From: Sphaerosporella brunnea
Lineage: Eukaryota > Ascomycota > Pezizomycetes > Pezizales > Pyronemataceae
Length of the DNA: 64,000 bases
NCBI GenBank assembly: GCA_008704415.1
Contig: VXIS01000049.1
Coordinates: forward strand, 62,001-126,000
Reading direction: 5' to 3'
Of the stretch, positions 40,991 through 52,679 are shown one piece after another (position 1 is the stretch's first letter; every line of letters begins with the position of its first letter). The position numbers and the translations under genes were made by a program. A model generated the notes under the pieces. It did no database searches. It was not told where the DNA came from and was given only the letters and a program-made list of their open reading frames with translations.

Positions 40991-43900
40991 TGCAGGAAGG
41001 GTCCACAAGGGGAACAAGGAGCGGGTAGGCTGGGCGAGAGGTAAACAGAACGATCTGCCGAAAGCAGCTGAGCTACCGGCTGGTTTATCTTTTTGCGTTG
41101 TGACGTTGACATTGTTGGACTCTAATTGAAGACCTATGATCCTCCCTTTCTTTCAGCGAAGGGTACGATGCTATTATGAGGTGGACGCATTGCGAGGTGG
41201 GGCGGGTATCTCTAGCAGGTACGGGGCCCCTAGGAATTTGTACCAACATCAGCTTCACTGATACGTACTCGCTCATCAGTGTTAATCAACCGCACCAAGC
41301 AGTCGTGAGTTTTGCCATAGCTTGCGTAGACAGGGCCATAGTTTCGAGGACCTGTGTCTGGCAAGGTCGACGTTATCCACAATTTTTTTCGCCGTGACCC
41401 AGTAGGTTTCCCACCCGAAACGACGAACTTCTTGCGGTGACTTAGGGCATCCAACCGCTCCTGGTCAAACAGGCATAGCTCAACTGGCAAGAGGGAGGTA
41501 GTTCCAACGCCTTTGTGCTTCAACGGCTCCTTTCGCTCGTACCTCCACCGCATTTGGAATTCACATATCAGTTAAGTTGTGTGGGGTTGCCCAACAACCT
41601 TCCCACGCCTACCTAGCACACCTTGGAATCTGCTATTTCTGAGGCTTGGCTTGATAAATAGCAAGGCGCAGCTAAACTGCTCTCCTGGACGCCACGCATG
41701 CTTGGGTTTGCATCTTGACTCTCCTGGATGATTCCCAAAGACCAGCTATGGGTGCGTCAATGCTTTATTTCTGCCTGCTGTTATCCTAACGAGCCTGGAT
41801 AATGGGTCGGATCCAAGAAGAAGGCCTGGGATCGATTTCATCTTGTTCTCGAACGGCTGGACAACCAATGGCTGTGGACACAAAGCTGCGTTGTGGGATA
41901 ACTTTGTGTCTGCAATACACTGGGTGGCTCTGCAGTTGGTTCGATAAACCACACTCGCCTTCCTGCGTATCCATCATCCGCAGTCTGCTGTAAAATAATT
42001 ACGCCACGCCTGCACGCCATACCATGATCTCCACTAGACGCGTCTGTGCAAACCTAGGTGAGGGGTCCTGGCCGAAGGAAAGGCGATACACGCGGCGATC
42101 GCAGATACACTCGGCCAAATGGTCCATCATCTGGATCGCTTCAAGAGACATTGGAAGCTTCTCCCTGTACCGCGTAAATGGTAAGAGCAGCCATAATCTT
42201 CAAACCCATACTTGTGTCAAAAGTACATTGAGACCGCTCTAATCAGACCGGTGCAGCCTTATGATGTTCATTTTGCCACCATTACTGGAGATGAACACCC
42301 CCTTTTTGTTTATGCATTTTTTAATCTGCTCCATTGCGTAACTGTTGTTTGGGTTGAGTAATCTCCACGCACTGCCTGTTGTTCCCGGTCTTTAATTCAT
42401 TATTTAGCTCTGACCCACCGGAACACTCCATTCATTCAAGCACTTCACCCGTGGTCATTTGCTCCAGGTCCTGGACACAAAGCGCCCCGCACGAGTTAAT
42501 CCCAACCTCGTGGTTGCCCAATTGCCTAGCTGGTTGAGTTTAACAGTCTAACTGGTTATCTTAAAGATCCACCAGTTTCTGTTAAACAACTCAGCTTTTT
42601 GACTTCAACTCTGCTCGTGCCGTTCATATGTTTTCGTTTTTCACACTTCATTAACCTGTGAGGTAGAGGTAAACCGTCGGGTGAACAAGAAACGCTTGTT
42701 CCACAGTGGGCAATCACGACTCATGTACCGGATGATAACGCGTCGTAATGCACCTCACCTGTGACGCCATCGTCGATATTTCGGGATTGTGGGTTGCTTG
42801 GTTGCAGAGAGTTATCTAACTTAGCGGCGATCAGGAGTGTAACCACTGTGGTGGACATCTCACGCGCGGACCTACTCTGCCCCCCATACTATCGACATGA
42901 GCCAACCACAGTCCGCTACGCTCAGTATGCCTCAATTGCGATTACCTTCTTCCAGTTCCCGTGGTGGCGAGACACACAGGTTACGCAGACGGGTTGGAAC
43001 CTTCTGTAGGAGCTGGGACTGTATTTATTATTGCGCGGTGTATCGCCAGGTGAGGGCTGCTGCAGTGAGCGTGTGGGGTCAACGTCAATGACCCGTCTCG
43101 GCTGACTTCAGGGCAAAACGCCTTCAATGTTGTGCAGGCATGATTGCGAACGTCAACACCAGGAAGACAAGGACTGGCGTCGAGAATTTGGACACTGCAA
43201 GGACCAGGCCGTTCTCCTCAGCCGCACACATCACGCAATAGGAGTCTCTTTTGCGCACCGCCAATGGTTGGTCCGGGACGGGTAGAAGCTGAGGGTGCTT
43301 TCAGGCATTTGTGCGGTGTGGCACGTTTCAATAGAGCAATGTGCGGATCCCTTGTAGTTGGCTGGTGGATTGCACGTGGGTAACTGTACGTAAGCTTGTC
43401 GAGCCATTCATCAAGACTATATCATTGTATTGCGGGTGTCGCAGTTTGAAAACCTTGCGATTTGCGTTTATGATTCAGAGACTCTGGAACGTGCCTTTGG
43501 CGCTTGGCCCAGCGCGCACGTTGGCATTGCGGCATTCTTGGCCTGTGACGTTGAGAACGGCCCGTTCCTGTCTCTTGCCTTCGTTATCCAAGCCAATGCC
43601 TCCGCTGCTTAGGGGCGCGTCTCCATAAGACGGATGGCTTTTTATCCATTCGACGCAAGGTTGGGTTCAACGCAAGAGCACTAGCGATACCCCGTACCAC
43701 AAGTCTCTCCGGTGACTACGTCACACGCACAATTTCCACGCCACACCGAGGATTTCCACGCTGCACAAGAATATTGTTGTCGTGGCCGTGGCAGCGGCCC
43801 TGGCGATGCGATTGCGATGGCTGTTGCAATGGCGATAGTAATAGCCATCACGGCGGTCGTGGTGGTGGTGGTGGAGACGATGAGGGAACTTGAAAAAAAA

Positions 43901-45160
43901 ACATAAAAAATTTCTTGCATGGGGCCGGGGGTGGAGGGTCACACAGTGAAAAAAATTCGTTGTTGCACCGTGAGGTGGGGTAAAACGGACGTGAAATTTA
44001 CGTCGCGAAGATACATTGTTTTTCTGAACGCTTCGTTAGGGACCAAATGGAGCACTTCATTTCAGAAACAGACCTTGTCGTCAGTTCCAAACACACCAAA
44101 CTTGAGTGAAACGGAAGGACCCCTGCTAACGACGAAACCGTTCATTTCACGGGTATCCAGACGCCACCTAAGTCAACCACATGGTTCTGTTCTGTATAGC
44201 ATGTTTCTATCTGCCGTTGACCTGCGTATAGTCAGGATAAAATCAACAAAACAGACCTTGTGGCACGTGTTGGCCTGGATTCATTATTCCATGGACAGTT
44301 GAAAAGTCGGTTTTTATGAGACGTACTAGTTGTCGCAGTCTGGTGGATACCACAGATGTAGGGATGCCTATAGGTGCGAGTGAGGAGGGGTATTGGAAAG
44401 TAGATAGAAGTCGAGGCTCGACCCTCCGAATCAACTAACCTTCACTTCATTAATCCGTACCCCTCATCACAACGGACTGATTGCCAACCGCCAAGGCCTG
44501 AGCCAGGCGGCGCATTTCGGTTATTGCGGCGGTGGAACACGACCTTGCGATCCATCGTAAGTTCCGCCGACGTACTCCCGCTGCCGTTGTAGTGCTGTGT
44601 GGTGCATAGGATTTGTGTCTGCACCTGAGGGGTGGGGGGGGGGGGGTACGGGCTGATGAGCATGGCGCCGGCCAATCCCAGCAGACATTTACTTTATCGC
44701 AGTATTGCGGGGCATGGCTGTAGCCGTTCTGGAAGCTTGCTATCTGCGTTGCAATTGCGAGTATCCGCATCCATGATATGGCGTTATCAGTTTGAAACCA
44801 TGAATCCCTGGGTAACATTGTCGGCGTGTCCTATCCGCGATTTGGTGTTTTCTTCCATCGCAGAGCATTATCCGGGCATTCTTTTGGGGTCTGCGGGGAC
44901 TCCGAGAGCCAGGAAATCACTTTGAAACGTCGGTTAAAAAGTCTGAGCTCTCTGAAAACAGCTTGATGGTCCTGCAGCGCAATCATGATTCCACTGCGAC
45001 AGTACGATTAAGCTGCCAATATTCTATTCACGTCCGCGCCATTACTATATTGTTTGGGTCCACCACGGAAGACCTCACCAACATCACCTCTTTGGCCGCC
45101 ATTGGCGGCGGACGGAAGCGCAGGCCCTTCACTTTGGTGGTTGCGCTGCTGGCGGACGAC
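40991..45160. other. Gene-poor stretch, nothing recognised
   Basis: Many short frames; the longest are 107 codons (minus strand, 41553-41230) and 127 codons (plus strand, 43919-44302), without motifs. A GTGGTG microsatellite lies at 43857-43877 and a G-run at about 44634-44646. Lies between the two arms of the inverted duplication. Confidence 0.4.
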
Positions 45161-45164
45161 AGGT

Positions 45165-45195
45165 GTACGGCCGTTTGCGGCCATTACATTCATAA
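45165..45195 (-). repeat. Dispersed repeat module (copy E, core only)
   Basis: Minus strand: TGTAATGGCCGCAAACGGCCG. Only the core palindrome is kept. Confidence 0.6.
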
Positions 45196-45199
45196 AAAG

Positions 45200-45860
45200 A
45201 GAGAAACGATGCTACCCCCGGGATACGGATGTCCCGCTGCTGGGGGCTGCGGCCTCCCCAGGAAATGGCAAAAGAGAAGAAGATGCTCCCGTTTGGGTTC
45301 ATCTCCAAATAGCTCTTCGTATGGTGTCATGCGATTGTAAGCAGTGGTTGAGGTTACTGCTGTGCACGGGGCACGGGGCGGCGACCGCCTCAACGTACCC
45401 CGATCCACCCGGCCGCGCCCCGGGCGCCGCGTCGACAACCTGGCCACCCCGTCGCTGCCCCGGCCACCCCGTCGGAACCCCGGCCATCCCGATGCTCTAC
45501 ATACACGCCGCCGCGGCGATACCCCGTCACACCCCGATGACCCCGCACAACCCCGGTCACCTGTCGCGCCCCGGTGCACTTCGTCCCGCCCCGGTACACC
45601 TCGCCCTGCCACGGCGTACCTCGTCGCGCCCCACCCGCCCGCGGCTCGAGCCGTCGCCCCGTGCACAGCTCTAGTTGGGCTTCGCTGGTGTCGGTATATC
45701 GGTGTCCTTATGGCTTCAGCCCAGAAGTGTATAGGGAGTTTGGCGTCTATCATGATGCAGCAAGCTCTAAAACAACAGTCGCGGTGATTCGAACCCGGAA
45801 AAACAACCAAAAATGGCGCCAACCAAGTGCTTTGGATGGGAGTGGTGAGAGTCCAAGACC
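45200..45860 (-). pseudogene. Ty1/copia integrase fragment, split by a MITE
   Basis: The minus strand reads NHRDCCFRACCIMIDAKLPI, HFWAEAIRT and RHQRSPTRA, then, after a 311-bp insertion, MTPYEELFGDEPKREHL. This is the C-terminal part of copia integrase (IDAKLPxxFWAEA...NRSPT...TPYEELxG). The frame happens to stay open through the insertion. The rest of the polyprotein is absent; the fragment joins the DWISDDE-family arm directly at about 45800. Confidence 0.8.
45359..45669. mobile_element. 311-bp GC-rich MITE inserted in the copia fragment
   Basis: Perfect 14-bp terminal inverted repeats: GCTGTGCACGGGGC at 45359-45372 and GCCCCGTGCACAGC at 45656-45669. The inside is strongly GC-rich and built of CCCCGTCxC / CCCCGGTxC words, unlike the flanks. 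It interrupts an alignable copia integrase sequence, which fixes the insertion. No clear target-site duplication (flanks TTACT and TCTAG). No coding capacity claimed; both strands are open by composition. Confidence 0.8.
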
Positions 45861-46955
45861 TCCTCCATGTACGCGTCACTTCATGTGTCCATCAGTACTG
45901 TTGTTCTAAAAGCTGCAAGCGGGGGTACTTACTCCTATTCATCTCCGAGTCTTTCGCCCTCAACCTCACTCTCAATCTCCAGATCTCGGCATCTTCGGTG
46001 TGTTGCAGTCGCCACACCTTCCGCGCTGGCGTCTTCGATTGTTCGGGCGTTGACGAAAATACTTTCGCTCAGCCGAAAGGGCTTTTCTTTCACAATGGTC
46101 AGCAAACGTTTGTCTCAGCTTAATTGCAGAAGTCTAACATACTTGGATTAGCGCCAGGTTTGTCGTCAGAAATCCAGTCTTCCTCCGGTTTGCTGCAAGT
46201 ATTGGCAAACCGGACTTTGCGTTTGGGAGTTGGGGCTGTCAAACGACGGGGAGAAGGGCGACAAGGCGGCCGCGTGAGGCTTGTGAGATCTACGATCTCT
46301 GGCCTTGTGAACATTGTGGCGGGTCCCGGTGCTGAGTGTTGTCGTTGATCTGAAACCTCTACGTTCCATCTCTTCGGAACGCTTGTAACCTCACCCTTCT
46401 TGGGCATAAACATCGACAGCGTCAAGTTTCCTCACTGAGAAGCACTCGGGCCAGGCTACGGAAGCAAGATGAAACAGCTAGTCTTGTCCATGGCCACCAG
46501 TCCAGACCTCAACTGGAATCACAATGAAAGCACCGTCATTGTTCAGACCGAGTGATACAGACGGACACCGTCATTACCATGTTGACGGTTTCCATACCTC
46601 CACGTCGTCCGTGGGCGCATCCTTCAGAACCCCCGAGTCACAAGTACATACCTCACCATAGCAAAGTGGAGCCAAGATTTGATAAAGAAGACCAGACATC
46701 TTCCATCAAAACAGAGATTGATTAAATGTCGGCGTCGCGACACGTTCTAGCAGCACTTTGTGCAGCAAGCTTGTGGGTGGGAGCAAGGGGCTACGGGGAT
46801 CTCATTGAGTGGCTCCGTCCAGTAATCCGCTATACGGAGGGCTAACGACTGGGCGTCCAGTCCTTGGTGCCATTTCGACTGAAACGTGAGGCCGAAGTTG
46901 TCGGCTGACGGGGGTCACCTAAGCTGGTCAGTGATTCTGTTTAATCCGAGTTTGC
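45780..46955 (-). repeat. Right arm of the inverted duplication; DWISDDE family gene
   Basis: Minus-strand counterpart of 37780-39880. The last module (46425-46120) is open and reads VPKRWNVEVSDQRQHSAPGP, IVDLTSLT, PSPRRLTAPTPKRKVRFANT, SKPEEDWISDD, then NPSMLDFCN and stop. Upstream, a frame with stops (CYGEVCTCDSGVLKDAPTDD, DGAFIVIPVEVWTGGHGQD, WPECFSVRKLDAVDVYAQE) looks like the decayed middle of the protein. The arm is therefore a near-full but broken copy; no known domain is recognised. Confidence 0.65.
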
Positions 46956-47214
46956 TTGGGTGTGCAATTGTCTTAGGAGGATCGCTTTCCGACAGACGGC
47001 CCTCATGGTTTTCCAAATCATTGTCTTCGGTGGGGACTGCATGGGTTATTTGTTCGAACATCTAGCAAAGCTGCCTATTTGACATGATGGCTCCGTACGT
47101 TGCTCACAGCTCCACCTTGTTTTGAGAGCGGATCACATAATGAGTGTTTTTCAGCACGTCGTGGTAATATCAATCAGCCAGTACACAAGGCCCTTTTCTT
47201 CAACAAAAACAACC

Positions 47215-47364
47215 GGCAAAAAGTTAAGTCTGGTAATACTTACCTTACCCGACCCAGGCGTCCCCGGGCACTCCCCAAACCCGCGAAACGATCTTGCAGA
47301 GATTTGAACCAGCGACGCTGCAGTCGCCGCGAGCTCGCATCAATGCTCCACCGTTAAGCCACCC
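47215..47364 (-). mobile_element. tRNA-like sequence, probably a second SINE family
   Basis: The minus strand begins GGGTGGCTTAACGGTGGAGC (box A-like) and has GGTTCAAATCTC (box B, about 47312-47301), followed by a GC-rich body and a T-run near 47225-47221. The arms do not pair well enough for a working tRNA and the anticodon stem is unclear, so a tRNA-derived repeat or pseudogene is more likely. Confidence 0.45.
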
Positions 47365-49800
47365 AGACATTTATGTTTTATAATGCGTGCGAGTAAATGT
47401 TAACGACATAACAGCAAGCGTGAATCGTATTTTCGCAAATCATTCGACGACAGCTACACCACCGACTATGCCTATTAGTGAATTACTTTGGCTGTTGTAG
47501 AATCATCGAACGGCACGTGCTATGCTATGACGGCATATGTCCAACATACCACCTCGAAAGGTTTGAAAAAATCCGCATACAACCGAATCGTTGAGTTGTC
47601 CACAATAGCACTGCATGAGCCGCGCGTAAGGTACGGCATTACTCTTATCGCGGTAATATCTATTGTTGTCTCAACATATGTGGGCAGGTACAGAGACGCG
47701 TCTTCGCGACTACAAACCTAGCACGCGGGCAAAAACTTCATCGCGACCCTCCTTTACCCGCTTGTTCCATGTCTAGTTGCTTCATAGTTACGCTTTCCCT
47801 TCTTCTTTGGAAGTCCACAAGGTATTTTTGTAAGTAGCGGTTTGCAGGGGTCCAAGGGAGTTGTCACTCAACCTGGACGCAGAATATGACTCTGTCTTTG
47901 TGTGGGACAATTGTCTGAGCGAGCAATGGAGCCAGTTGTACGGTTACTCGCGGCTTGGAGTGGAGTAGCGTCTACCAGTCCCAGGAGGCGTTCCTGTTCC
48001 ATATTTATGGAGGGCAAGTTGGATTGGTCCGCCGCGACGACCGTTGCAAGAGGTAGCTGGGATTAAAATTCACCGGGGCTAAATTCAAGCGGTGCATAAC
48101 CGACACCGGATGTCCAAAATGCAGTTGACATCTTTCGAACATGTAGCAAGTACAAGCATGTTTCCCCAACTCCAGGAGAAAACTCCCTCTGTCCGGGGTT
48201 TGAGTTACCTTGGAAGCGCACATCAACTGCGGCGACCGAAGGCCAAACCTGGATTCTTGCGATAAATACTCCTTGACATCTGGCGTTCAAGGATTGAAGG
48301 GTGAAAGCTTTAGCGCAAGCATCGAGGTTGTAACCAATTCTTGTGGTGCAAGAGGTTTGGCGTAGGATCGAGTAGGATTGATTACCGCAGACATTTGGGA
48401 CACCACGTCCGCGTGTGATGAAAGAACGACGTTGAAATCAGAAAATATATTGGAGTTGCAAACGCGAAACGCCACTCGATGAGAGGTTACCCAAGGCCTA
48501 CCTGCCGCCATCCAAGACATTTGTGCTACAAAGTGGGAGTAAGAGTACAGGCTCTTGGGCAATAAAATGTTCCGTTGACGAATTCGTTCCCGAAACATGA
48601 CACCGAGGACAGGTTTTGCTGCATAAACGAGGTGACAAAACAATCGTGAAACGTGTTCGGTCGACGCGAATTGACCTTTTACCTGCGGTTGATTCACTTG
48701 ATGCTGTCAATCAATACAGTGTGCTGCTGACCTGCCCAGAGCCAAGACAGATCAAGTGGGAACGCGCGTCACATCGTGATTGGAATCGTTGTTGGGTGTT
48801 AACACCAAGATGGAGTGCCGTTGCGAGTCAAATCAGAGGCTAGTTGCCTCTCTGGACTGTCTTGTACCTGAGAAGAGCTGGGCTACATATGTACCTGTGC
48901 GGCTTCGCTGATTTCTGGTTGCACTGCGCAATCTTGTGGCTTATTCACCGACCACCCAAAAGCCTGGACTCGACTCCCAGTGCCCGTACCACCGTTACCG
49001 GGGAATTTCCATGTTGTAACCGCCTCTGACCACGTGTTGCAGAACCCCAGCGGTCTGACTTGAAGCCGGAGAAAAGTGTGAGATTCAGGCACCGGCGTAC
49101 ATAGAAAACCTGCCTATTGTCGGAAGCCGTGTTTCATCAAATGACATCGCAGGATACAAATATCTTGCGGCTGCCAACCAGCCATTAAAACTGTCAATGT
49201 CATGGGCGTCACCACACTGACACGATCAGCCACTGTGAAGAACAGATTTGGTACATCTGCAAGATAGGAATGCGTGATGCAAATTCTCCACACAACCACC
49301 GACGACAACTCTCAAACAACGCACCGAGTCATACACCGGCTCAGCATCGTAGATTGTATCGTCATCGCCGATTGCTTTCAGCTCCTGGTTCCACTTCTCG
49401 GAGGCCTATATTGTCATGTGATGGCGCAGATACTTGTGCACGGAAAAGACAACCCCGTTCGACCTCCAGGTGCGCCAGAGGCTTGTCGCAGTCTTCATTC
49501 ACACAGCCAGACTTGTAAAAACCGTCGCAACCATGTTTGACCTTTGAGATCACTATTCAGACCCCAGTCACCTGACTATGCCGCACCAAATAGTGGCTGA
49601 AGAGCCGTGGGGAGGGGGTGGGGAGTGGGGGGAGAACAACATGTAGTTTGGCGACAATGCTTATGTCGCGCACATTATGGTTCCCTGTAGAAGCGTCCCC
49701 GTCACTAATCGCTGCTATTCCCAGTGCAGCCCGTTCCCAATCGCGCTAGCCGGCGGGAGCTGGGGCTTACTAGAAAGATTCTTTGTGTATTGGTGATGGA
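47365..49800. other. No recognisable gene
   Basis: The longest protein-like frame is minus strand 48697-48287 (contains SKLYSYSHF-type and PTRSYAKPLAP segments) with no known family. A G-rich tract at 49609-49634 could form a quadruplex. Confidence 0.35.
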
Positions 49801-51000
49801 GATAGAACAGCGTATGTGCATTGAGGTTTTGTCTGGATGGTCACCAAGCGCGGTGTTGTTGTCATAAATAGCGGAGCGTGCGAACCTCTCTACGTGGTAT
49901 CACCACCACTCAACACACTCAACATGGGCAAGGCCAAGCCACAGGCGCAGGATGCAAAAGAAAACTGCATCCCCAGGGCTATTCAGGCTGTCCTAAATCC
50001 AACTGCACCGGCTCCATCTGCGTCAATCCGTCGTGCTGCGGACAAGGATGGGTACCACCCAAACCCGCATGAAAGGTGTCAAGACCTGCGCAGAATCTCA
50101 AGCCAAACACCAAAACCTTAAGCGCCATAGAGACGGAGCGATCGTCTACTGCTTAGACAACATAGCGATCTCCCCAACAGAGACTTACGTCATACAAGTA
50201 ATGAATGGTAGAAGGTATCCTCTCTCAAGGCCAACTTAACCCGGCGATCCACGTAGCAAAGAACAAGAGACTGAAGGGGATCATTGGTAAAAGGTGAATC
50301 ACCCGCTGTCTGGATTGTGACCCCGAGCCAGGCTCATGCATTGCGTGAGGAATTGACAGCCAAAGGGTTAAAGAAGCGCGTCCACCACTACCCCTCAGAA
50401 CAGACTGAACACGTGCAGCAAGTGCACTCAGACAGCACAGAACGATAAAAGGCGCTGCGAACCATCTTGCGCTAATGATTCACAGAAGGACGATCAAAAT
50501 TTCGATGACACCGGGAGTTGTGGTCAGACCACCCCTGGATCATGCAGCAACGCCGCCCACAACACGCCGCTTGGTGAGACTCAAAATAACCCCCCGAGCA
50601 CCTCTGTGACGCTCCACAAGAGTCCCACAAGCCTATTAATCTTTTGTGTGAGTTTCACCGTCCGCAGGAGACAAAAAAAAGCGTTTCAATCTTCGTCCCT
50701 CCAACTAAACACAATCTCATACTACAAGCTTATCACTACGTTTAATACCAGACGCAGGTGCCGCTGAGCCAGTCGAGTCGTCGTTGGTGATTGAAGCTTT
50801 TTGCACGCGTTCCAGCATCAGTAGGCACACAAGAATCACAGGGAGTGAAGAAATACCCATTGCCTGCCTGCCTGTACAGGCTGGACCTGTAGGCCACCCT
50901 CTAGGCCGCCCCCTCGGCCTCCCGCGTTGCGTTTCTCCTAGCCGGAGCTTCTGCCGACCCGGACGAGTTGTTGTGCAAGTCAAAGGAGCCTCGGCGTAGA
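49801..51000. other. Possible decayed coding sequence
   Basis: From ATG 49924 the plus strand reads MGKAKPQAQDAKENCIPRAI and stays open to 50121; later frames (HQNLKRHRDGAIVYCLDNIA; CSKCTQTAQNDKRRC) are in other phases. This may be one frameshifted gene, but no domain is recognised. Confidence 0.25.
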
Positions 51001-51049
51001 ACCCACCAACCAGTACCAATCACTAGTGCCCGACGTGGGTATCACCGCA

Positions 51050-51105
51050 TGCATGTAGGTATGTAGGTAGGTAGGCGTGTAGGTACGTAGGTAGTCTGTA
51101 CATAC
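51050..51105 (+). repeat. GTAGGTA microsatellite
   Basis: TAGGTATGTAGGTAGGTAGG and related units to about 51095. Confidence 0.7.
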
Positions 51106-51284
51106 GTTGATTTCACGGTGTTGAAGTTGATAGAGTACGGGCGCAGAGCGTGAAAACAAAATTATATGGGTTCATGGTGACGTTGGGCGGCGTGGCGTTA
51201 TCCGGAGCGCAAGCTCTCCAGATGGATGCAACGCAAAATCACGTGGCTGAATCGCAAACTCTGCAGCTGCAAATCCGAGGCTGA

Positions 51285-51345
51285 GGCTCCAGTTGCATCT
51301 GGACTCAAATCGCAAAATCTCTGATGCGAAGCGACTGCCCAGCTC
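51285..51345 (+). repeat. Dispersed repeat shared with 56.69 kb
   Basis: TCTGGACTCAAATCGCAAAATCTC type sequence followed by GCGAAGC; matches 56680-56725. Confidence 0.5.
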
Positions 51346-51574
51346 CATCCCTGTCCCTGTATATATGATAGATCGAAGTGAGCTGCATCATTGACACGGT
51401 ACGGTGGCTCAACACGAAAATTTACCTTACCAGAGACTGAGTGATTAGCTGTGATTGTGTGGCGCAGTGTGGAGCCACATAGGCAGGTAATAAAATGTTA
51501 AGGAATTGTATACCGTGGGGGTTGATATCTATGGTACAGCCGTTTGTAGCAGCCATACTCAAAGGAACTTGGCG

Positions 51575-51740
51575 TTTGACTCCTGTTTATTCCTGCGTGT
51601 TAAACAATAAAAGTGTGTAATGGGGGCCGCATCGTGTGACGGCCGTTGATTTCTTTTGGTCAAACGATAAAAGTGTTTGATCGGGACACCCACGTCGCTT
51701 GACGCCCGTGTAATTCATCGTGTCAAACAGTGAAACAAAG
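51575..51740 (+). repeat. Imperfect tandem repeat, about 65 bp
   Basis: Three copies of CAAACNATAAAAGTGT followed by TGANxGGGxxCC and TGACGGCCGT or TGACGCCCGT. The last copy is diverged. Confidence 0.5.
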
Positions 51741-51744
51741 GTAA

Positions 51745-52325
51745 TATTAAATGCCAGCGTTTAACTCGGCTAACTCAGGCTCCAGCTCGAGTTCAGCGCG
51801 GTGTACCTCCACCGTTTGTCTCCACAGTTTATTTCCACCGTTTATTTCCACGTTTATCTGCACTCCTTACGTAAACAGCTTACGTACACCATTTAATTCT
51901 TCTGCTCAACCTCCACCTTTAACTCTTCCTCGTTCTCTTTCTCTTTCTTCACCTTTCCTTCCACCATCCTCGCTTCCACCACCGCCATCATTGCGCCCGC
52001 CTGCTTCTTTTTTAGAGGATCACGTGCTCCCTTTCCTCGATATTGTGCGAGCTAAGGGCGCACATACCTTTACGCATATGATATGTTTGTTCCACATGTA
52101 ATTTTATCCTTCGCCCTTGTGAGCTCCCATCCGCAAGCAACTTAGTTTGATAAATACTGACACTTGTTAATTAATTGCCAGTTCTCTCTAAACATTTTGA
52201 CAGCCGTTGGCTATGATTAGCTATTGGCTAGAAGGCGGTTGAACGGTGGGATGATGTTAAACCGCGGGGGTCTTTTTTACAGTGCCTGATTATGTAAACA
52301 TTTGAATTGAATGCAGTTAACCAAA
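51745..52325. other. No recognisable gene
   Basis: A 116-codon plus-strand frame (51751-52101) is pyrimidine-rich low complexity (PPPLTLPRSLSLSSPFLPP) and is not convincing. Confidence 0.45.
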
Positions 52326-52339
52326 AAAAACGATAGTCA

Positions 52340-52442
52340 AGCAAAAGTCAAACGATAGTGAAGCAATAGTCCAACGAAAGTCAAAAGAAAGTCAAGCGAA
52401 AGTCAAGCGAAAGTCAAACGAAAGTCAAGCGAAAGTCAAACG
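52340..52442 (+). repeat. 11-bp tandem repeat GAAAGTCAAGC
   Basis: About nine copies of GAAAGTCAA(G/A)C; the 3' copies are nearly perfect and the 5' ones degraded (ATAGTGAAGC, ATAGTCCAAC). Confidence 0.85.
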
Positions 52443-52679
52443 TACATACTATAGAACAATTTCTTGGCAGTGTTAAAGAAAGATAAACGGAATTTTTGAC
52501 GTTTATCTTTCAACTTAACCGGCTGTACCATAGAGATAGACTTAGACCTCTACATACCACATACTGCCACCCCTCACAACACCGTTTCCACCACTACCTC
52601 AATCACTGCCCCACAACCACCACCTTCCTTACAACCACCAAATCAAAGGTATCCAAGCCTGAAGCTTCTGTATCTCACA

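Noticed and set aside
45190..45879. 229-codon minus-strand frame
   Set aside because: A chance fusion of a copia integrase fragment with a GC-rich MITE; only the ends are real coding relics.
47288..47364. Functional tRNA gene on the minus strand
   Set aside because: The T-arm and acceptor stems do not pair; kept only as a tRNA-like repeat.
51751..52101. 116-codon Ser/Pro-rich frame
   Set aside because: Low-complexity translation of pyrimidine-rich DNA.
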